Assembly (NCBI GenBank): GCA_026386845.1 | Contig: JAPLMW010000064.1 | Coordinates: 1 to 33,426, forward strand | Length of the DNA: 33,426 bases | Direction of reading: 5' to 3' | Source of the DNA: Phycisphaerae bacterium | GTDB taxonomy: Bacteria > Planctomycetota > Phycisphaerae > Sedimentisphaerales > UBA12454 | In this document: piece by piece, positions 6,487 through 16,181 of the stretch | How positions within the stretch are numbered: the first letter of the stretch is position 1 | How the letters are laid out: each line of letters opens with the position of its first letter | The notes under the pieces: model-generated | What the model was told of the DNA's origin: nothing | Seen by the model: the letters and a program-made list of their open reading frames with translations, nothing else | Databases searched by the model: none | Made by a program: the position numbers and the translations under genes

Positions 6487-7775
6487 AGGTAATAATTCAT
6501 AGAGGCACAAAAGAAATCGGCGGAAGTTGTGTTGAACTGATTGCCGATAACTCACGAATCCTGATAGACTTGGGTATGCCACTTGTTGATTCAAAAAAAC
6601 AACCCTTTGATTCGAAAAGCATAGCAGGCAAATCAATCGATGAACTGAAGACAGAAAAGACTCTGCCCGATGTCAAGGGCTTGTATAAAGATGAAGAACC
6701 GCAAATCGATGCTATTTTAATATCGCATTCTCACCTCGATCATTATGGTTTACTGGATTTTGCGAATGACAAGATACCTGTTTATATCAGCCGGGGTGCA
6801 AAAGAGCTTGTTGACGCGACGAATATATTTCTTAATAAGAATGTTCAACTGTCAAACACTCATATAATAAAACACCTGTCGCCGTTTCATATAAAAGATT
6901 TCAAAATAACACCTTATCTCGTTGACCATTCTGCCTTTGATGCATTTGCGTTCTTCATCGAAGCAGATAACAAAAAGGTGTTTTACTCCGGCGACTTCAG
7001 AGGGCACGGCAGAAAGGGTGTTTTGCTCAAAAAAATGATAAAAAACCCGCCAGTGAACATCGATTGTCTTTTGATGGAAGGTTCGATGCTGGGCAGGAAT
7101 GAAATGGTATATAAGGATGAGACCGAAGTCGAAGCCAGAATTGTGGAGATTCTGAAAGAACAAAACAACATAACATTTTTATTTTCATCATCTCAGAATA
7201 TTGACCGACTTGTTTCAGCATATCGAGCCTGTTTGCAGACAGATACAACTTTCGTAATAGACATTTATACCGCTTTCATACTGCAGAAACTTGGGGAAGT
7301 ATCCAAAAAGATTCCACAGTTCGACTGGAAAAATATAAGGGTCAAATTTTTTAACTACCATGCGGAAAAACTCGCTGGGGTTGGTCATAAAGAGCTGCTT
7401 TATATTTATAACAGGCGGAAAATTGATATGGATGAATTAAATGAGAAAAAGAATAAAGTGCTTATGCTGGCAAGAGATAATTCGATATTTCCACAGATTA
7501 TCAGAAACATTAATTCTCCCGAAGAAGCGAAAATAATTTATTCGATGTGGGAAGGGTATCTGACTGATAAATTTAAAAATTTTTGTCGCGATAAAAAGAT
7601 TGAGATTGAACAGGTTCACACCAGTGGACACGCCGTATTAAACGACCTTCAGCGTTTCGCAAAAGCATTAAGTCCAAAGTGCCTGGTTCCAATTCATACT
7701 TTTGAAGCAGCAAGGTATTCTGATTTTTTTGAAAACGTTAAACAAATGAATGATGCTGAGCCGTTTACAATTTAG
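6483..7775 (+). CDS. RNase J-like metallo-beta-lactamase/beta-CASP nuclease, second gene of the cassette
   Basis: A 430-residue metallohydrolase. The zinc-site motifs are visible: HSHLDH at 82-87, H149 (LVDHSAFDA), D171 (YSGDFRGHG), and beta-CASP/RNase J motifs HTSGHA (379-384) and PIHTF with H405. The N-terminus GTKEIGGSCVEL is also RNase J-like (family GGxxEIGxN). RNase J enzymes run to about 550 aa with a C-terminal domain, which is missing here, so this is a shorter, separate branch. The start overlaps the nuclease stop (ATGA), so the two are translated together and may work as a complex. It ends 20 bp from the truncated 3' end of a convergent sigma factor gene. Exo- or endonuclease action on RNA is expected from the family; the biological role is unknown. 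Confidence 0.82.
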   Translation: MKVIIHRGTKEIGGSCVELIADNSRILIDLGMPLVDSKKQPFDSKSIAGKSIDELKTEKTLPDVKGLYKDEEPQIDAILISHSHLDHYGLLDFANDKIPVYISRGAKELVDATNIFLNKNVQLSNTHIIKHLSPFHIKDFKITPYLVDHSAFDAFAFFIEADNKKVFYSGDFRGHGRKGVLLKKMIKNPPVNIDCLLMEGSMLGRNEMVYKDETEVEARIVEILKEQNNITFLFSSSQNIDRLVSAYRACLQTDTTFVIDIYTAFILQKLGEVSKKIPQFDWKNIRVKFFNYHAEKLAGVGHKELLYIYNRRKIDMDELNEKKNKVLMLARDNSIFPQIIRNINSPEEAKIIYSMWEGYLTDKFKNFCRDKKIEIEQVHTSGHAVLNDLQRFAKALSPKCLVPIHTFEAARYSDFFENVKQMNDAEPFTI

Positions 7776-7795
7776 GTTGGTCTTAACGGATGAAA

Positions 7796-9352
7796 TCAGA
7801 TAAAAAAACATAAAGAAATAATGGTAAGGCCGAAATGATAAAGGATAATATGCTGCTCTCTTTCCGTAAGATTCTCCGCTATTACCTGCTCGAGACTGCT
7901 GCGAGCCTTCTCAATCGCCTCAACGCCGGCAGAGCGGGTTTTCAAATGCTGCGAAACTGATATTTCATCGAAATCGCTTATTTCCGTGCCGCCCGGCCCT
8001 GTCGGCTGAAAATGCGCAAATTCCCTCTCAATCGCCCACGAAGCATAAGTGCTGAACCGAAACCCTCTTGTGTAATCGAATTTTTCCACCGCCCTGAATA
8101 ACGCCATATTGCCTTCGCTGATAAGGTCCGCCAGATTGCCGGCGGATGCGTGCCTGCCCGCGACACGGACGACAAGTTTCAGATTCGCTTCTATTATCAG
8201 ATTTTTCATTCGTTCCGCCTGACTCAAAAACTGCTCGGCCCGCTGAGATGCCTTGGCACAGGGTTTTGTCAGGCTTAACTGCTTAACCAATTCCGCCGCA
8301 AGGAACTTTAAAAAATTATACCGCCGGAAAAGCTCAACCTCCTGCTGGCGACTTAACGCGGGAATCTTTTTTATCGCTTCTACGAACTCCTGCCAATTCT
8401 TATCCGGCCTTACATCTGTTTTCCGCAAAAGTCCTTTCGGCATCCTGTGAACCGATACGGGAGAAGCCAGAATTTTTTCCTGGGCATCCGGCTGGGCAAA
8501 TTCACTGCTGGCAATATAATCAATTTTCGCCGCCAGCAGCGTTCTTATTCTCTTCCTGTCTATTATCCTGTATATTGTGCTGACGCTTTTGCTGAATTTG
8601 GCCGCAATCCGTTCTATCGCTGCGCCGGATTCATACATACTATATATTAACGCAGTTTCTTTCGAACCCAGCAGGGTATGAGTATTTTTGAATATCTGCC
8701 TTTTGTGCCTCTTTTCATAATCAGCGATAATCAGCCTGACGGTCTCAGCGGCTCTTCTGAAATGAGCGGCCGTTTTTTTTATTATCGCCGTTCTGCTCAA
8801 ACCGCCGTCCGAGCCTAACTGCTGCGCCATATCTATAATGGCCTGTTTGGCCGCGGGAGAAGTCGTGCTGAACTGCGAGGCCTTTTTTACAAGCTCGGCG
8901 TTTTTGCCGGCAAATTGCTCCACAGCGGAAGATGCAAAACCGATTCCCGAAATACCTCCGCCAAAAATATATTTTCTGGCGAGCAGCCCCCTCCTGCGCC
9001 AGCGTTCAATCGTCCTTTTTGAGATATTGAATTTTTCAGAAAGCTCATCGATCGAATAAATTTTTTCGCTCTGCTGGTCGGCTCTTAATTTTAATCTTGC
9101 GCTTTGGCGCAGAACATAAACCGGCAAATCTCTCAGAAGTTCCGAGCCGCTGATTGCCTGCTGGGCCGACTGACTTTTGGGCCTATAGCCGGTAATTTTA
9201 AAGCAGATAAACTCATAAGGATACTGCCTGTCCGGCTCGACTATTTTGTAAAGCTCCTCGGCGGCGGCAAGCTGTTTAAGCTGCTGCCCTTTAGGCACAA
9301 AGCTTGTCTCCATAAAGAGTTGCGAAAGCAATGGGTTCTTTATCTTCTGCAT
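7796..9352 (-). CDS. Sigma-70 family protein with N-terminal HTH segments, lacking region 4.2
   Basis: The product has an N-terminal region with three helix-turn-helix-like stretches: [24 protein letters not shown] (about 98-121 from M at 9352), a second near [18 protein letters not shown], and [22 protein letters not shown] sigma core follows: region 1.2-like [14 protein letters not shown], then region 2 [31 protein letters not shown] and [14 protein letters not shown]. Region 4 starts with [15 protein letters not shown] and then stops after [10 protein letters not shown]-like unrelated residues; the usual HTH for the -35 element is absent and cannot be found in other frames, because the neighbouring gene ends 20 bp away. 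The start is uncertain: ATG at 9352 gives 518 aa, an upstream ATG at 9439 gives 547 aa, neither with a clear ribosome site. It may be a pseudogene or a shortened regulator. Confidence 0.75.
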   Translation of the reverse strand: MQKIKNPLLSQLFMETSFVPKGQQLKQLAAAEELYKIVEPDRQYPYEFICFKITGYRPKSQSAQQAISGSELLRDLPVYVLRQSARLKLRADQQSEKIYSIDELSEKFNISKRTIERWRRRGLLARKYIFGGGISGIGFASSAVEQFAGKNAELVKKASQFSTTSPAAKQAIIDMAQQLGSDGGLSRTAIIKKTAAHFRRAAETVRLIIADYEKRHKRQIFKNTHTLLGSKETALIYSMYESGAAIERIAAKFSKSVSTIYRIIDRKRIRTLLAAKIDYIASSEFAQPDAQEKILASPVSVHRMPKGLLRKTDVRPDKNWQEFVEAIKKIPALSRQQEVELFRRYNFLKFLAAELVKQLSLTKPCAKASQRAEQFLSQAERMKNLIIEANLKLVVRVAGRHASAGNLADLISEGNMALFRAVEKFDYTRGFRFSTYASWAIEREFAHFQPTGPGGTEISDFDEISVSQHLKTRSAGVEAIEKARSSLEQVIAENLTEREQHIILYHFGLTIISLCFFI

Positions 9353-9528
9353 ATATTTACTTTTATAAGAAAACCGTAAAAAGTCAAGGTGATTTATCAT
9401 TAGACCAAGTGTCAATAATAACGTGATTAGCCCCGTCATCTTAAATTCGCTATAAGGCGGATTTGATAACGGAGTTTGACTCTACCTCCCTAATATGCTC
9501 CAAAAACAATAATTGGCTATACTTTTCC

Positions 9529-9557
9529 TTGATTTGCAGCAGGAAATGCCCTATAAT
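9529..9557 (+). promoter_or_regulatory. Predicted sigma-70 type promoter for the M6 protease gene
   Basis: TTGATT (9529-9534), 17-bp spacer, TATAAT (9552-9557). The predicted start is about 9564, leaving a 5' UTR near 130 nt. That leader contains GGGAAATCCC but I recognise no riboswitch. Nothing else is seen in 9440-9697. Confidence 0.65.
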
Positions 9558-9697
9558 GATATGATTATCAACGAAGAAGAATGATTATTTAAAGGGAATA
9601 AATAAAATACCTGGTTGTGTGGCCAAGCGTTTAATATGGGAAATCCCGGGTAAAAGTTAATTTTCCCTATTAGATGAGTCAAATGGAGGACAAGGAA

Positions 9698-12600
9698 ATG
9701 AGTACTATTATCAGGTCAAGGTCGTTGTTCTCATCGAACAAGAAGACTGTTTGCCGGCAGTATCATACGAGGGATTTTATAGACAATCGAATAGGCATTG
9801 CGATTTTATTGTTATTTTTTTTGTTTTTGAAAATAGAGATGGCTGCGGCAGTTCCAGCGTGTCCCGAGGGAGTTAAGGCGGCACAGCCGGATGGGACAGA
9901 AATAACTATATATCTGCGAGGAGACGAATATTCTCACTGGAATGAAAATGAAAATGGCTATCTAATCACCAAAAGCGAAATTAGCGGAGAATGGGTTTAT
10001 ATGATAGAGGAGGCCGGCACTACAGTTGCAGGCAAATATGCAGTAGGCAAGGCCGATCCCAAGGCAATTGGAGCCTTGAAACCCAATAAGGAAAAATTGT
10101 CTGCCATCGTGGAACGCAGCCTCGCTGTAAAATCCATGCTGGTAGAACAACCTGCTTTTGCGCCGCATACGGGAACAATGTATAATCTTGTAATTCTTGT
10201 CAATTTTTCCGATTTATCAGTGGCTTATTCACGGCAGGCTTACGATGATTTGTTCAATCAAATCGGGTATACGACCGACGGTGCGGTCGGTTCGGTCAAA
10301 GATTATTATCATCAGATTTCATACAATGCCTTGACGATGCAATCTACGGTAGTGGAGTCCGTGACTCTTGACAACGGCTATGCCTATTATGGCGCCAATG
10401 ACAGCTACGGGTATGATATTCGTCCCCGAGAAATGGTGCAGGAGGCTCTGGCAAAATTAGAGGCACGCGGCTTTGATTTTCGAACAGTGGACGGCGACAG
10501 TGACGGGTGGATTGACGGTCTGACGATTATCCACGCCGGCGGCGGCGAAGAGTACAGCGGGAACGACATCAATTATATCTGGTCGCATCAGTGGCAGTTG
10601 ATTAGCCCGGTAACGTATGATGGTGTTTCAATGCAGATGTATCACACGGAGCCGGCACGGCGAGGATGGGACAGTTCTCCCTCCACCCAGGGGATAACGC
10701 GGATTGGAGTCATCTGCCACGAAAACGGACATTTTCTGGGTTTGCCGGACCTGTATGATTACGGATACGACAGTGAGGGAGCGGGAAATTTCTGCCTGAT
10801 GGCCGGCGGAAGCTGGAACGGGAATTATGGAACCTCACCTGCGCATATGAGCGCTTGGTGCAAATGTTATCTGGGGTGGGTTTCGCCAACTCTTATATCG
10901 TCGAGCGGGTTGTATTCTCTCGGACAGGTGGAAACAAATAGTCAAATATTTAAGTTGCAGGGAGGATTTCCTTCCGATGAATATTTTCTGGTCGAAAATC
11001 GACAGGGTTCTGGTTTTGATTCGGGACTGCCGGGTTCGCTGCGGGGCATTTTGATATGGCATATTGATGAATCGCAGGCAAATAATGACGACCAAACTCA
11101 CTATAAGGTTGACCTTGAGGAAGCCAGCGGCACCCAACATCTGGCACTTAACGAAAACGCCGGTGATGATGCGGATTATTTCCGAGCGGGGAATGCGACG
11201 GTGTTTACGGAAAGCAGCATCCCGAACAATTTAAGTTACGCCGGGCAGATGTTGAATGCGAATATAACGAATGTGGGAACCACAGGCGCCAGTATGTCGG
11301 TTACCCTTGCGTTTCCGCTGTGGAGCGACGGCTTTGAGAGCGGTGATTTTACCGCTGGCGGCTGGACGGTAGCGGGCACTGCCAGCGTTACAACTGGTGC
11401 AAAATACACAGGCACCTATGGTGCACAAATTCCAGGGAGTGCTTCAGTAAGCTCGATAACAAAAAGCAAAAGCACTGTAGGCTATAATACAATCCATGTC
11501 AAATATGACCGAAAGCTTACCAAGACGTCTGTAACCCTCGTTGTGGATTGGTCAACAGATGGCAATACATGGAATGTTCTTGAAACGTTGACCGGTTCAA
11601 CCTTATGGGCATTCCGGGATTTTACTTGTGCCTCTGGCGCCGGCAACAATGCCGGTTTTAGAGTAAGGTTCCGCACCACCGGCGGCACCTCAAGCAGGTA
11701 CGCTTATATTGACAACGTCCAAATTACGGGCACCGCAATTCCATCAACGACTACTGTACCGGATGTTGTCGGACAGACTCAGGCCGCTGCTGCAACAGCA
11801 ATTACCGGTGCCGGTCTGGTCGTTGGCACGGTAACACAGGCATACAGCGACACCGTGGCTGCAGGTCTTGTTATCAGTCAGTATCCGGCTGGCGAAACAA
11901 TAGTTCTAATTGGTTCCGCAGTAGATATTATAATATCTTTAGGTCCACAGGCTCGCTCTATTTCCGGCTATGTCATGGAACCCGATGTAAATACGCCGGT
12001 TGAAGGTGTACAGATAGACGCAAATAATAATGGTGGAAGCACTGATATTACCGATGTTAATGGTTACTATGAATTAACGGTAGCTTACGGCTGGTCGGGT
12101 ACGGTTATCCCAAGCAAGACAGGTTATACGTTCGAGCCGAATGGTATAGATTACAATAATGTTACCACAGATCAGAACGATAACTACACCGCGATACTGG
12201 ATACTTTCATTATCTGGGGCTACGCTGTTGATTCCGGACTCATACCGCTCGATAGTGTATTAGTATCGCCGGATAATAACGGTGGCCCGTGGACAAGTAA
12301 ATATTACGGCGGCGGCTCAGATACAACCGATGCTAACGGATATTACGAGGTGGTAGTCGATTATAACTGGTCTGGTGAAGTTGTGCCTGCAAAGTATGCT
12401 TACATATTTGAACCAAACAACATAGGATATGTTAATGTTACAAGTGATTATAATAACCAAGATTATACAGGAGCGCTTTTGCGATTTATAATTTCAGGTC
12501 ACATTAAAAATTCCTGCAACGTACCAATAGCTGATGTATTGATGGATGCAAATAATGGCGGAGGCCAGGATACGACTGACGCCAACGGTTTTTACGAGGT

Positions 12601-12898
12601 ATGGGTAGATTATAACTGGTCCGGTACTGTTATACCAACCAGGAAAAATTATACTTTCAACCCATATACGAGAGAATATGCCGGTGTTCTTAATGACCAG
12701 ACAGACCAGGATTATTCAGCCAACAATATTTACGATCTTGACTGCGATGGTTCTATAGGTTTTGGCGATGTCGGTGTCATCAGCGACAACTGGCTTGTTA
12801 CAGGCGAAAATATTCCGGGCGATATTTATAAAGACGAGAATAACATAGTGAATTTCCTTGATCTTTCTATGTTTGCGGAGGTTTGGCTTGATAATTAG
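9698..12898 (+). CDS. Secreted M6-family metalloprotease with PASTA, repeat and dockerin-like modules
   Basis: A 1066-residue exported protease. A long basic N-terminus leads into a signal segment (IGIAILLLFFLFL, near 33-45) and AAA. The catalytic domain has HENGH (H341, E342, H345) followed by FLGLPDLYDYGY and GNFCLMAGGSWNG, as in immune-inhibitor-A-like M6 proteases. A FESGDF...AYIDNVQITG beta-sandwich lies at about 541-680, one PASTA-like unit (VPDVVGQTQ...SLGPQ) at about 683-750, and three carboxypeptidase-regulatory-like repeats (ISGYVMEP..., IWGYAVDS..., ISGHIKNS..., each with DVNGYYEL- or DANGYYEV-like cores) at about 753-1007. The C-terminal DLDCDGSIGFGDVG...NFLDLSMFAEVWLDN is dockerin-like. 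The ATG at 9698 has GGAGGA seven bases upstream; an earlier ATG at 9674 has none. Likely degrades external protein. Confidence 0.92.
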   Translation: MSTIIRSRSLFSSNKKTVCRQYHTRDFIDNRIGIAILLLFFLFLKIEMAAAVPACPEGVKAAQPDGTEITIYLRGDEYSHWNENENGYLITKSEISGEWVYMIEEAGTTVAGKYAVGKADPKAIGALKPNKEKLSAIVERSLAVKSMLVEQPAFAPHTGTMYNLVILVNFSDLSVAYSRQAYDDLFNQIGYTTDGAVGSVKDYYHQISYNALTMQSTVVESVTLDNGYAYYGANDSYGYDIRPREMVQEALAKLEARGFDFRTVDGDSDGWIDGLTIIHAGGGEEYSGNDINYIWSHQWQLISPVTYDGVSMQMYHTEPARRGWDSSPSTQGITRIGVICHENGHFLGLPDLYDYGYDSEGAGNFCLMAGGSWNGNYGTSPAHMSAWCKCYLGWVSPTLISSSGLYSLGQVETNSQIFKLQGGFPSDEYFLVENRQGSGFDSGLPGSLRGILIWHIDESQANNDDQTHYKVDLEEASGTQHLALNENAGDDADYFRAGNATVFTESSIPNNLSYAGQMLNANITNVGTTGASMSVTLAFPLWSDGFESGDFTAGGWTVAGTASVTTGAKYTGTYGAQIPGSASVSSITKSKSTVGYNTIHVKYDRKLTKTSVTLVVDWSTDGNTWNVLETLTGSTLWAFRDFTCASGAGNNAGFRVRFRTTGGTSSRYAYIDNVQITGTAIPSTTTVPDVVGQTQAAAATAITGAGLVVGTVTQAYSDTVAAGLVISQYPAGETIVLIGSAVDIIISLGPQARSISGYVMEPDVNTPVEGVQIDANNNGGSTDITDVNGYYELTVAYGWSGTVIPSKTGYTFEPNGIDYNNVTTDQNDNYTAILDTFIIWGYAVDSGLIPLDSVLVSPDNNGGPWTSKYYGGGSDTTDANGYYEVVVDYNWSGEVVPAKYAYIFEPNNIGYVNVTSDYNNQDYTGALLRFIISGHIKNSCNVPIADVLMDANNGGGQDTTDANGFYEVWVDYNWSGTVIPTRKNYTFNPYTREYAGVLNDQTDQDYSANNIYDLDCDGSIGFGDVGVISDNWLVTGENIPGDIYKDENNIVNFLDLSMFAEVWLDN

Positions 12899-12960
12899 TG
12901 TTTATCTGTGGCTATTAAAAAATTAGGGCCATTGATTCCGTTTCAAAACCCGAAAAAGAA

Positions 12961-12983
12961 AACCCGCCGTTTCACGGCGGGTT
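12961..12983. terminator. Bidirectional terminator between convergent genes
   Basis: AACCCGCCG (12961-12969) pairs with CGGCGGGTT (12975-12983) around a 5-nt loop. The plus side is followed by AAATTTT, the minus side by TTCTTTTTC. It fits the ends of the protease and corrinoid genes. Confidence 0.8.
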
Positions 12984-13022
12984 AAATTTTGATATCTTTC
13001 ACTATCGACCAGCGACTAATAA

Positions 13023-13652
13023 CTACTTTCCAATAAGGGACTTTGCCAAATCAACGGCGGAAGCGGCATCGGGGGCATAGCCATCGGCGCCAATCTTATC
13101 GGCGTAATTCTGGGTAACAGGAGCGCCGCCTATCATTGTCTTTACGGAAAGGCCGGCGTCTTTTACCGCCTTGACTGTTTTTTCCATCGAAGACATCGTC
13201 GTAGTCAAAAGTGCGCTCATACCGATAATTTTCGCTTTCGTCTCTTTTGCCTTTTCCAAAAATTTCTGAGCGCTGACGTCAACGCCAAGGTCAATGACAT
13301 CGAAGCCCGCGCCTTTGAGCATCATAGCCACGAGATTTTTGCCGATATCATGCAGGTCGCCCTGAACGGTGCCGATTACCGCTTTGCCTACAGGCTCAAC
13401 GCCTGCTTCGATAAGTTTCGGCTCCAGAACTTCCATAGCCGTCTTCATCGCGCGGGCGGCAATAAGAACCTCAGGAATATAAACCTCATTGTTTTTGAAC
13501 CGCTCGCCGATTGTGTTCATACCGGCGATGAGACCCTCATTGAGAATTATTTCCGCTGGAACATTGCCGCTGATAGCCGATTTTGTCAGCACCAGAGCCG
13601 CAGCCTGGTCGCCATTGATTATAGCCTCGCTTAATGCCTTCATATCTGCCAT
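13023..13652 (-). CDS. Corrinoid (cobalamin-binding) protein of a methyltransferase system
   Basis: A 209-residue protein with a helical cap (about 1-88, including VPAEIILNEGLIAGMNTIGERF and YIPEVLIAARAMK) and a B12-binding Rossmann domain with GDLHDIGKN, giving the D99-x-H101-x-x-G104 motif in which His is the lower cobalt ligand. GMSALLTTTM and MIGGAPVT are standard later landmarks. The family (MtbC/MttC/MtaC-like) shuttles methyl groups between a substrate-specific methyltransferase and an acceptor. No methyltransferase gene is adjacent, so the substrate cannot be named. Start at the ATG at 13652, behind AAGGGA; a longer frame to 13763 adds 37 unconserved residues. Divergent from the ETF gene across a 374-bp spacer with a long inverted repeat. 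Confidence 0.93.
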   Translation of the reverse strand: MADMKALSEAIINGDQAAALVLTKSAISGNVPAEIILNEGLIAGMNTIGERFKNNEVYIPEVLIAARAMKTAMEVLEPKLIEAGVEPVGKAVIGTVQGDLHDIGKNLVAMMLKGAGFDVIDLGVDVSAQKFLEKAKETKAKIIGMSALLTTTMSSMEKTVKAVKDAGLSVKTMIGGAPVTQNYADKIGADGYAPDAASAVDLAKSLIGK

Positions 13653-13892
13653 TGCTTTATCCCTTATGAAAGAAGACCGTAAACCACAATTTCCAACTCC
13701 ACAAATAACCCGCCACAGGCGAGGTAAAGCAGGTATTAAACCGTTTTTCATCCAAATTGGCAAGGGAGAAGTTTAATAATGGTAAAAACAGCAAATCAGA
13801 ACTGCAATACAGCAAAATAGTTACAAAAAAAAGCCCCTGTTTTATAGCTAATTTGATGAAATTAGCGGAAAATCCGGTATCATATCGGCTTA

Positions 13893-14001
13893 TACCCCCA
13901 CACCTATTTACATCGCGGCCGGGTAAATAGAAGCTGAGCAAAGGCAATTTTTGCCGACAAAACTGAAATTCGCTTCTCTAACGCAAATAGGTGTGGGGGT
14001 A
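13893..14001. repeat. 109-bp element bounded by 17-bp inverted repeats
   Basis: TACCCCCACACCTATTT (13893-13909) is the exact reverse complement of 13985-14001. Inside, CTATTTAC (13904-13911) also pairs perfectly with GTAAATAG (13923-13930), competing with the outer stem, and GGCAATTTTTGCC is a small hairpin. The right arm ends 25 bp before the EtfBA start. It could be a MITE-like insertion or a switchable leader. The rest of 13653-14026 holds nothing I recognise. Confidence 0.75.
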
Positions 14002-14026
14002 AATTGAAAAAATAATTGGATTTGAA

Positions 14027-16165
14027 ATGAGCGATTTTATAGTTCTTGTCAAGCAGGTTCCGGACGTTACACAGATAACGGATAACGCTTTTAATCCGGA
14101 AACTGGAACGCTTATACGCGCAAGGCTTGCGAGCGTAATCAACGAATTGGATACACACGCTCTTGCGGTGGCGAACAGGATGAATCAGCTTGGCGAAAGA
14201 AGAGGCAAAATTGTCGCTTTGACTATGGGTCCGCCGATGGCTGCGGAAGTTTTGCGATACAGCCTGGCAAGAAGCTCGGATACGGCAGTGCTGCTGACCG
14301 ACCATTCGTTAGGCGGAGCCGATACGTGCGCGACCGCCAACCCTCTTGCCGGGGCCATCAGGAAAATCGCAAAAGACATACTCGGCGGCTCGAATGACTA
14401 TTATATCGTAACCGGTATGCAGTCGGTTGACGGCGACACCGCGCAGGTGCCTGCCCAAATCGCAGAAGAACTTGGCCTGTCCTGCATCGCTTATGTAACG
14501 AATGTCGAGTATAAAGACGGAAAATTCGAATTTACAAGAATAATCAGCGGCGGAAACCAGATAGTTACAAGCCGAAAGACTCCGGCGATTATCACCGTCG
14601 CAAAATACGAATATCCCCTGTTCGCGACATTCGCGGGGACACGAAAAGCAAATAGATTAGAGCTTATTCAATGGGGAGCGAAAGATATTGACGCGACCCA
14701 TATCGGAATAGACGGCTCGAGGACACGCGTTATCAGGGTCTTTCCGCCGGGCAAGACAACGAGAAAATGCCAGCATATAACCGAACCTGCGGAACTTGCA
14801 AAAGTAATCGCCGATAGTCTAAGTAAACAGCAGGAGCAGAAAAAGCAGGATTCGAGCAACGGCGAGGGCTATATACTGCCGGCAAAAAGAAAAGGAGCAT
14901 TCGACAGAAGCTTTGAAGGAACAAAAAAAGAGAGCGAAGATTATGAAATTCTTTCCGATATTCTTGAAAAAGCCGGCATAAAACAATTATCAGAAATCAC
15001 AGAAGAAACGAAAGAAAAAATTCTTGCGCTGGCGGGCAAGCATTTTCATAAAAACGCGCTGGAAGACATGCTCGAAGGATTCAAGGTTGGCGCACCCTGC
15101 TACCGGGGCGATGTCTGGGTCGTCGCGGAGGAAACGAAAGAAAAAATTCATCCTGCAACTTTTGAACTTATCGGAAAGGCTCGAAATCTTGCGGAGTCGC
15201 TTGAAACAAAAGTCGGCGTGGTAATCGCAGGAGACAGCGTCAAGAATTTCTGTCAGGAACTTATCACCGCCGGCGCTGATATTATTTATACGATTGAACA
15301 TCCTTTGCTGAAGGTCTTTGACCCTGCAACCTACAGAAAGGCAATCTCGGACACAATCGGACAATATTGGCCGCAGATTGTGCTTTTTGCCGCCACACCG
15401 ACAGGCAGAATTCTTGCGCCGATGATTGCATACAGGCTCAAATGCGGCCTGACGGCAGACTGCACGGGGCTTGACATAAAAGACAATTCCAGAAAAGGAC
15501 ACGCTGCGATACTGATGCAGACGCGGCCGGCGCTGGGCGGCAACGTTATGGCGACAATCTGCACAAAGGATTCAAAATGCCAAATGGCGACCGCAAGGCC
15601 GGGCGTTATGAAAAGACTACCACCTGACATAACAAGAAAAGGCAAAATTATCAAACAGATGCCGCAATTAAGCGAAGCGGATTTGAGTCTTGATATTGTT
15701 AAAACGGAAATCGGCGCGGGCAAAGTCAATTTCGACGCTGAAATAGTAGTCAGCGGCGGAAAAGGCATGCAGAGCAGGGACAATTATGAGGAGCTGGTGA
15801 ATAAACTTACAGGCGCTCTTGCACAAAAATTCAGGACGACCATCGAGCGCGGCGCATCGAGAGCCGCCGTCGAGCAGGGATTCGCGGAACGCATTCATCA
15901 GGTCGGGCAGACCGGAACGTCCATCGGGCCGAAATTATATATCGCTCTGGGAATATCCGGCGCTATTCAGCATATGATAGGCGTGGCGAACAGCGAAACA
16001 ATAATCGCAATCAACAGCGACCCCGGCGCGCCGATTTTTAAACACTGCGATTATTATATGACAGGAACAGTTGAAGATATCGTGCCAAAACTGGCCGATA
16101 TTCTGGCAAAGGATTTGACCCCGCACCTTGTGTACCAGGCTAAAAATCAGGAAAAAAACGATTAA
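14027..16165 (+). CDS. Fused electron transfer flavoprotein, beta-alpha (EtfB-EtfA) fusion
   Basis: A single 712-residue chain with both ETF subunits. Residues 1 to about 260 are EtfB/FixA-like (FIVLVKQVPDV, RARLASVINELDTHAL, VTGMQSVDGDTAQVPAQIAEELG), then a charged linker (KQQEQKKQDSS region), then EtfA from about 360 (DVWVVAEE..., LFAATPTGRILAPMIAYRLKCGLTADC, TRPALGGNVMATI) ending in the FAD domain (RGASRAAVEQGF, VGQTGTSIGPKLYIALGISGA, INSDPGAPIF). ETF carries electrons from dehydrogenases to ETF-quinone oxidoreductase, encoded next. Separate subunits are the rule, so the beta-alpha fusion is notable. ATG at 14027 has only a weak GGA. Whether it bifurcates electrons cannot be settled by eye. 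Confidence 0.93.
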   Translation: MSDFIVLVKQVPDVTQITDNAFNPETGTLIRARLASVINELDTHALAVANRMNQLGERRGKIVALTMGPPMAAEVLRYSLARSSDTAVLLTDHSLGGADTCATANPLAGAIRKIAKDILGGSNDYYIVTGMQSVDGDTAQVPAQIAEELGLSCIAYVTNVEYKDGKFEFTRIISGGNQIVTSRKTPAIITVAKYEYPLFATFAGTRKANRLELIQWGAKDIDATHIGIDGSRTRVIRVFPPGKTTRKCQHITEPAELAKVIADSLSKQQEQKKQDSSNGEGYILPAKRKGAFDRSFEGTKKESEDYEILSDILEKAGIKQLSEITEETKEKILALAGKHFHKNALEDMLEGFKVGAPCYRGDVWVVAEETKEKIHPATFELIGKARNLAESLETKVGVVIAGDSVKNFCQELITAGADIIYTIEHPLLKVFDPATYRKAISDTIGQYWPQIVLFAATPTGRILAPMIAYRLKCGLTADCTGLDIKDNSRKGHAAILMQTRPALGGNVMATICTKDSKCQMATARPGVMKRLPPDITRKGKIIKQMPQLSEADLSLDIVKTEIGAGKVNFDAEIVVSGGKGMQSRDNYEELVNKLTGALAQKFRTTIERGASRAAVEQGFAERIHQVGQTGTSIGPKLYIALGISGAIQHMIGVANSETIIAINSDPGAPIFKHCDYYMTGTVEDIVPKLADILAKDLTPHLVYQAKNQEKND

Positions 16166-16181
16166 AAGGAGCAAAGTTTAA

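Noticed and set aside
9558-9697. Possible c-di-GMP riboswitch in the protease leader
   Set aside because: Only a short GGGAAATCCC hairpin is visible; the conserved GEMM core is not there.
13779-13820. 13-codon ORF (plus) behind AAGGGAGA, ending at TAG
   Set aside because: Far from any gene start on that strand, no repeat or codon signature; probably chance.
13653-13892. Possible cobalamin riboswitch for the corrinoid gene
   Set aside because: No B12-box-like sequence seen on the minus strand between the gene and the inverted-repeat element.
14990-15502. 170-codon open frame on the minus strand
   Set aside because: It is antisense to the well-conserved EtfBA gene, has no recognisable domain and no ribosome site; a shadow frame.
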